Shown here: one piece after another, positions 58,856 through 64,000 of the stretch
Layout of the letters: every line of letters begins with the position of its first letter
Position numbering within the stretch: the first letter of the stretch is position 1
NCBI GenBank assembly: GCA_946807835.1
Contig: OX327702.1
Location: forward strand, 2,976,001-3,040,000
Direction: 5' to 3'
Source: Ailanthus altissimus
Lineage: Eukaryota > Streptophyta > Magnoliopsida > Sapindales > Simaroubaceae
Length of the DNA: 64,000 nt
The notes under the pieces: generated by a model
What the model saw: only the letters and a program-made list of their open reading frames with translations
Told to the model about the DNA's origin: nothing
Database searches by the model: none
Translations under genes and position numbers: made by a program

Positions 58856-59458
58856 TTAAAGCAATAGAATCCATCGAATCAGCCTTGATTTTGCATCTTG
58901 TTTTGACATTAAGTACCTTACAGCAGCATGGTCAGTAAATACAACAATTGAAGAACCAATTAAGTAAGAACGAAATTTGTCTAATGCAAATATTACAACA
59001 AGTAGTTCTTTTTCAGTTGTTGTGTAATTCATTTGTGCACTGTTTAAAGTTCTACTTGCGTAATAAATTACATATGATTTACCTTCCTTTCTTTGTCCCA
59101 ATACAGCACCAATAGCGTAGTCACTAGCATCGCACATGAGCTCAAAAGGTAAAGACCAGTCAGAAGATTGTATGATAGGAGCAGATGTTAAGAGGCCAAT
59201 TAATTTTTCAAATGAATTTTGACACTCTTGAGTCCACTCAAATGATACATCTTTTGCTAAGAGGTTACAAAGAGGTTTAGATATAGCACTAAATTTTTTT
59301 ATGAACCTCTTATAGAATCCAGCATATCCTAAAAATGATCGAACTTCTCTGACTGTTTTTGGTGGAGGTAAATGTGTAATGAGTTCAACTTTTACCTTAT
59401 CTACTTCAATTCCTTTAGAAGACACTACATGTCCCAAAATAATTCCAGGAGTAACCAT
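58856..59458 (-). pseudogene. RNase H and post-RT region of the Athila-like element
   Basis: Clear blocks are [57 protein letters not shown] and [20 protein letters not shown]. All are typical of gypsy RT-RNase H. The frame is open for 200 codons and then breaks at 58855. Confidence 0.9.
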
Positions 59459-59473
59459 GTAATGACATTTTTT

Positions 59474-60248
59474 TCAATTCAATACAAGGCTATTTTCTTT
59501 ACCTCTTTTTAAGACATTTTTTAAGTTTTCAAGACAATTATCAAAAGAATTTCCAAACACAGTTAAATCAACCATGGAAACTTCTATATAATGCTCAATT
59601 ATGTCACTAAAAATGCTTAACATACATCTCTGAAATATTGTTGAGGCATTACAAAGTCCAAATGGCATTCTTCTAAAAGCAAAGGTTCCAAAAGGGCATG
59701 TGAATGTAGTCTTTTTCTTGGTCCTCTAGTGCTAAAGGAAATTGATAATAGCCAGAATAACCATCTAGAAAGGAATAGTAGGGATGTCCTGCTACTCTTT
59801 CTATAATTTGATCAAGGAATGGTAAAGGAAAATGGTCTTTTCTAGTAGCCAAGTTCAACTTTCTATAATCTATGCACATCCTCCAACTAGATGAGACTCG
59901 AGTTGGTATTAACTCACCTTTTTCATTTTCAATGACTGTGATTCTATATTTTTTTTGTACTACCTGAGTAGGACTTATCCACTTACTATCTGAGATAGGA
60001 TAGATGATTCCTATTTCGAGTAATTTGAGAATTTCAGCTCTCATTACCTCTTTTATATGTGGATTTAATCTCCTTTGAGGTTGTTGAAAAGTTTTGGCAT
60101 TATCCTTTAGGTGTATTCTATGTGTGCAAATCAAAGAATTAATACCATTTATGTCTTTTAAAGTCCACCAAATTGTATTTTTATGCATTTTCAATAATTC
60201 AATTAACTTACCTTCTTGTTCGCTTGTGAGCGTAGAAGAGATTACCAC
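59474..60248 (-). pseudogene. Reverse transcriptase of the Athila-like element
   Basis: RT blocks are WRMCIDYRKLNLATRKDHFP (about 59880), LDGYSGYYQFPLA, and MPFGLCNASTIFQRCM in a second frame from 59668. The catalytic box has decayed to SMVDLTVFG where two Asp residues are expected. A frameshift separates 59673 from 59668. Confidence 0.9.
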
Positions 60249-60634
60249 CGGGTAAGTTTATTTCTCTCCAAGAAATGCATATTTCAATCCTTCAGGCAGA
60301 GGTTTTAACTCCAACTTTAAAATTTCGTTCTGTTTATCCTCATTTTCTTCCAATTCTTCAAACTTTAGTTTTCATCCTTTATTTTCAATCACCTGTGCAC
60401 AGTCAAGTAAAAAACATATGTCAGAGATTTCTTATGATCCTCCACAATTGTTTCAATTATGTCACCTTCTTCACTTTCATCCTCTCCTTCGTATGGTTGC
60501 TTACACATATTGAAAATATTGAGTTTAAGTGTCATGTTTCCAAATTAAAGCTCTATTACTCCATTCCTGCAATTAATCAAAGCGTTAGAAGTTGCTAAAA
60601 ATGGACGACCTAAAATAATAGGTATCGGATTACA

Positions 60635-61012
60635 TCATTTAACAGGTTCTGTGTCTAAGACAATAAAATCCACAAGATATATGAATTTATCAACTTGAAC
60701 TAAAACATCTTCCATTGTCCCTCTTGGTACTTTTATTGATCTATCGGTAAGTAAAAGAGTTACAGAAGTTAATTTTATCTCATCGAGATTGAGCTGCTGA
60801 TAAACTAAATACGGCAGTAAATTTACACTAACACCAAGGTCAAGTAAGGCTTGTTCAATTTTATGACTTCCAATAATACATGAAATTGTAGGACAACCAG
60901 GGTCTTTATATTTCAAAGCATTATTGTTCTGAAGAATGGCACTTACTTTTTCAGCTAATAAAGCTTTCTTTTTCACATTTAGTTTTGTTTTTACTGTGCA
61001 TAAATCCTTCAA
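60635..61012 (-). pseudogene. Protease region of the Athila-like element
   Basis: The block LLDLGVSVNLLPYLVYQQL is the aspartic-protease motif of this clade. The flanking CPTISCIIGSHKIEQ and RSIKVPRGTMEDVLVQVDKF also fit. The frame is open for 125 codons. Confidence 0.85.
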
Positions 61013-61817
61013 AAATTTTGCATAAGAGGGAACCTATTTAATAGCATCCAGTAAAGGAATATTAACTTTTACCTATTTAAAGATTTCAAAATTTTCAGGA
61101 TTGTGATTCATCTTCTTAGTATTACATAATGCATGAGAAAATGGTGAGAGTTTAGTGTTTTCTTCATTTAGTGTAGGTTCAACACTTTCCTTACCCTTAA
61201 AGATTGATTCATCGCTCTCATAAGGTTCAGAAATTTCTTTTTCAATAATTTTACTACTCCGAAGAGTGATAACTGCTTTAACTTAATCCATGTGATGGCT
61301 TCCTGAACTACATGCATTTGAGTTATGTTGTCCTTTAGGGTTTGGTTGTGGTTGAGAAGAAAATTTTCCTTTCTCATGAATGTTCAGTGCAAATGCAAAT
61401 TTAGCAAGAGCATCTTTCAAATCAACAAAAGTTTGAGCATTTTGAGAATTAACAGACTCTTGCTTTTCAATGAACTATGCAAAGTTTCTTCAAGATTTTT
61501 TCTAGAAGGTGGGACATATGGTGCATAACCTTGATGATTTTAAAATTTTTGGTGTGGTTGGAAAGGTGGTTGTGAAGCCTGTGCTTGAGTGTCATTCCTC
61601 CAACTAAAATTCGAGTGATTTCGTCATCCAAGATTATAGTTTTGTGAATATGGGTTATTATTTAACCTCTTAAACGTGTTTAGAACATTGGCTTGTTCAT
61701 GGAGACATTCCCTAAATATAGGCAAAGTTAGGCAATCATTGATAGAGTGATCATAAGTTTCACAAATGTGACACACAATTTCTTAAACAGATTTTATTTG
61801 ACTACTCTTTTTCATTT

Positions 61818-62639
61818 CTAAGGTTTTGACTTTTCTAGCAAGGATACTAATTTGGCTTGAAGGTCATAGTCTTCCCTAAGATGATAAATACCCCCACTAG
61901 ATGTAGTAGTTTGATTTTTGCTAAGTACCTCACAGGTACCAGTAGTGTCCCAATTTTGAGCATTTTCTGCTAGTAAATCAAAATAGTTCATTGCCTTTTC
62001 TGGGTCTTTGTCCTCAAATGTTCCGTTACACGTCATTTCTACCATTTGCCTAATTTGGGGTGTTAAGCCCTCATAGAAATTTGAGACTAGTCTCCATGTT
62101 TCAAAGCCATGATGGGGACAGGTATTAAGTAATTCTTTATACCTTTCCCAACATTGGTAAAAGGTCTCTCCTGGTTTTTGAGCAAAAGTAGTGATTTGTC
62201 TTTTGAAAGAATTTGTTCTATGGGAAGGAAAAAACTTTTTCAGGAATTGTTGTTGCATCTCATCCCATAAAGAAATGGATCATGTCCTAAGGTTTTGTAG
62301 CCATATTTTAGCTTTATCTTTTAAAGAAAAAGGGAAAAGCTTAAGTCAAATTGTGCTCATGCTACAATTTTGGTCATTATACGTGTTACACACTTCTTCA
62401 AATTCTCTTAAATATAGATAAGGGTTCTCTGCATCTAAGCCATGAAAAGTGGGTAAAAGTTGGATAATGCCTAGCTTAAAATTAAAATGAGTTGCATCCG
62501 GAGGAAAAATTAAGCAAGATGGTGCACCGGTTCGTGTAGGGTTCATATCATCTCTAAGTGTCCTAGGTCGATTATAGTCATTATGTTGAGACTGATTGTC
62601 CCCTGGGTCTATAAGTCCCTCAATTTAATTTTCGCTCAT
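61818..62639 (-). pseudogene. Gag of the Athila-like element
   Basis: The likely start is ATG 62639 (MSEN, then a TAA, then IEGL). Core Retrotrans_gag blocks follow: FHGLDAENPYLYLREFEEVC, MQQQFLKKFFPSHRTNSFKR, TFYQCWERYKELLNTCPHHG and LVSNFYEGLTPQIRQMVE. Three open pieces are separated by single stops. Further on (about 61640-61560) a decayed NNPYSQNYNLGWRNHSNFSW block marks the C-terminal part. Confidence 0.88.
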
Positions 62640-62904
62640 GATGTTAATTGGTGAAGAATGAAAAGATGAAGGAAAATCTAACAAATTATCAAAGAAAATT
62701 TTGAAATTACATTTCACCAAATGATGAGAATTAGGATCTCGAAACCAACCGCTCATAAAAAGACATAAAATAAAATATAATAACAATAAATAATACAAAT
62801 AAAAAAATATATTAAACACAGGTAAATAAAATAAGCAAAACTAAAAGTAAAATAAAGATAAATAATTAGAAGTTAGATTATATAATAAAAAGTTAATAAT
62901 TAAA

Positions 62905-63190
62905 CAATGGGAGGCTCAGCCTTCCATGAAAATAAAAACAGAATAATAAATAAAGTAAAGCAAGTTAGGAGGCTTAGTCTTCCATTAAAATAAAGAGCAA
63001 AAATAAAAAGCGAATAATAAATAAAGAGTAGGAGGCTCAGCCTTCCATGAAAATAAAAAAACGAAAATAATAAATAAATTAAAACAAGTTAGGAGGCTTA
63101 GCCTTCCATAAAAATAAAAGCGAAAATAAAAGGCGAATAATAAATAAAATAAAACATATTAGGAGGCTCGGCCTTCCATGAAAATAAAAT
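62905..63190. repeat. Five repeats with GGAGGCTCAGCCTTCCAT core in the Athila-like leader
   Basis: The core recurs at about 62909, 62970, 63030, 63090 and 63161, separated by A-rich DNA with AATAATAAATAAA. Each core is a near-palindrome able to form a short GC stem. They lie between the primer site and gag, in the untranslated leader. Confidence 0.85.
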
Positions 63191-63253
63191 AAACAAACAA
63201 ACAACAAAAGAAATAATGTTAATTTCACTTCCCCGGCAACGGCGCCAACAACT

Positions 63254-64000
63254 TGACATGTCCAGAATATAGGAGTTTATTCTCAAGTGCAAGAATGTCG
63301 AAGTAATAAATAATCCGATGAGAACGGGGTCAATCCACAAGGAAGTAGAATTAAAATTACAAATTATAAACACTTTTAAGATAATTAATATAGTATAAGA
63401 TGTTTGTAAATATTAATTCAATTAACCAATTCAAATAAAAGCTAAGGTTAGGGGAATCCACTCTTGGCATAAGAAGTAAGAATATATTTAACATTTTTTT
63501 ATAACTCAATTGGAATCCTTACACAAAGGAGGTTCCAACCGAAAAATATAACAACTAAAGTTCATCATCATTTATATATTGATTAGTATTTATTTCTTTC
63601 AATTATTACGCACCAAATCTTATAAATGGGTTCAAGTATTTATTATGTCAATCTTTATATTTGTCTACAATAAATCAAGACTCCCACTTTATAAGAAATA
63701 TTATATATATCAAATCTTGTAAATGGTTTCAAGAATTTATTGTGCCAAGTATAAAGTTTGTCAATAATAAATCAAGAATCACCACTTTAGAAGAAAGGGT
63801 ATTAATTTTACAAACAAAATAAATACATCATATATAAATTTGCATAACTTAAGAATGAAGCGTTAAATTCATAAATAAGTGTTAAACATATCTTATTACC
63901 TTACTAAGAGCTTCACCTTCTTACCTTAGTATAAAGAAAATTATTTGGACATAATAAAACTAAAGAAAAAGAAAAGAAATGGAAGAAAAAATAACATGAC
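63254..64000 (-). repeat. Right LTR (5' in element sense) of the Athila-like element, truncated by the window edge
   Basis: It begins TGACATGTCC and matches 52551 onward, without the 303-bp duplication. About 750 bp are visible. Confidence 0.92.

Larger units (their letters stand above)
52551..64000 (-). mobile_element. Athila-like Ty3/gypsy element carrying two extra genes (right LTR runs off the window)
   Basis: The left LTR (3' in element sense) is 52551-54287. The right LTR starts at 63254 and continues past 64000. The minus-strand primer site TGGCGCCGTTGCCGGGG (63247-63231) is the Asp-tRNA type used by Athila-like elements. In element order: leader with repeats, gag (62639-61818), protease (about 61010-60640), RT (60248-59474), RNase H (59458-58856), integrase (58711-57620), a splice-acceptor-like site (57333), a cysteine-rich ORF (57189-56566) and a LOG gene copy (56300-55646). 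All frames have stops. The first 150 bp of the two LTRs are about 95% identical by eye. Confidence 0.92.

Overview
The window is nuclear DNA of a flowering plant, most likely a eudicot. It is AT-rich, has spliced genes with GT-AG introns, and carries plant-specific genes: group-1 LEA (Em) genes and a plant-type LOG enzyme. LTR retrotransposons and their remains fill well over half of it.

Layout. Bases 1-5414 hold two ordinary host genes that converge. The first is the 3' part of a ZRF1/MPP11-type J-protein gene with two SANT domains (+). The second is a two-exon mitochondrial succinate/fumarate carrier gene, SFC1 (-). Bases 5862-12160 are a full-length but decayed Ty1/copia element with a perfect 5-bp target duplication. 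Bases 12648-22672 are a second copia element that has lost most of pol. Its gag is split by a solo LTR, which is itself split by another solo LTR, and its residual pol is split by a third solo LTR. All three solo LTRs keep matching 5-bp duplications, so the insertion order can be read. Bases 23700-37560 form a tandem cluster of three Em genes (seed dehydration-tolerance proteins) with shared ABRE-type promoters and a shared intron position. Em-1 and Em-2 look intact. Em-3 is broken in exon 2 by a 5.6-kb chromodomain-bearing Ty3/gypsy element.

Bases 38572-51725 are a deleted Tnt1/Tork-like copia element. Its pol was hit by a second copia element on the minus strand (40382-50150). That element has 2.2-kb LTRs with no difference I could see, yet wrecked coding DNA. 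Its leader region is full of repeated hairpins, and one LTR end contains a tRNA-SINE-like triplet ending in a 131-bp perfect hairpin. Bases 52551-64000 are a large Athila-like Ty3/gypsy element on the minus strand that runs off the right edge.

Most interesting result. In the Athila-like element the stretch after integrase, where related elements carry an env-like gene, holds two extra genes in the sense direction. One encodes a basic, cysteine-rich protein of unknown family. The other is a full-length, intron-free copy of a LOG-type cytokinin-activating enzyme gene. A strong splice-acceptor-like site lies just upstream of the pair. Both genes have decayed along with the rest of the element. 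This looks like gene transduction by a plant LTR retrotransposon, with a hormone-activation gene as cargo.

Limits. Everything was read by eye. Family assignments rest on recognised motifs, identity estimates are rough, and no database search was run.
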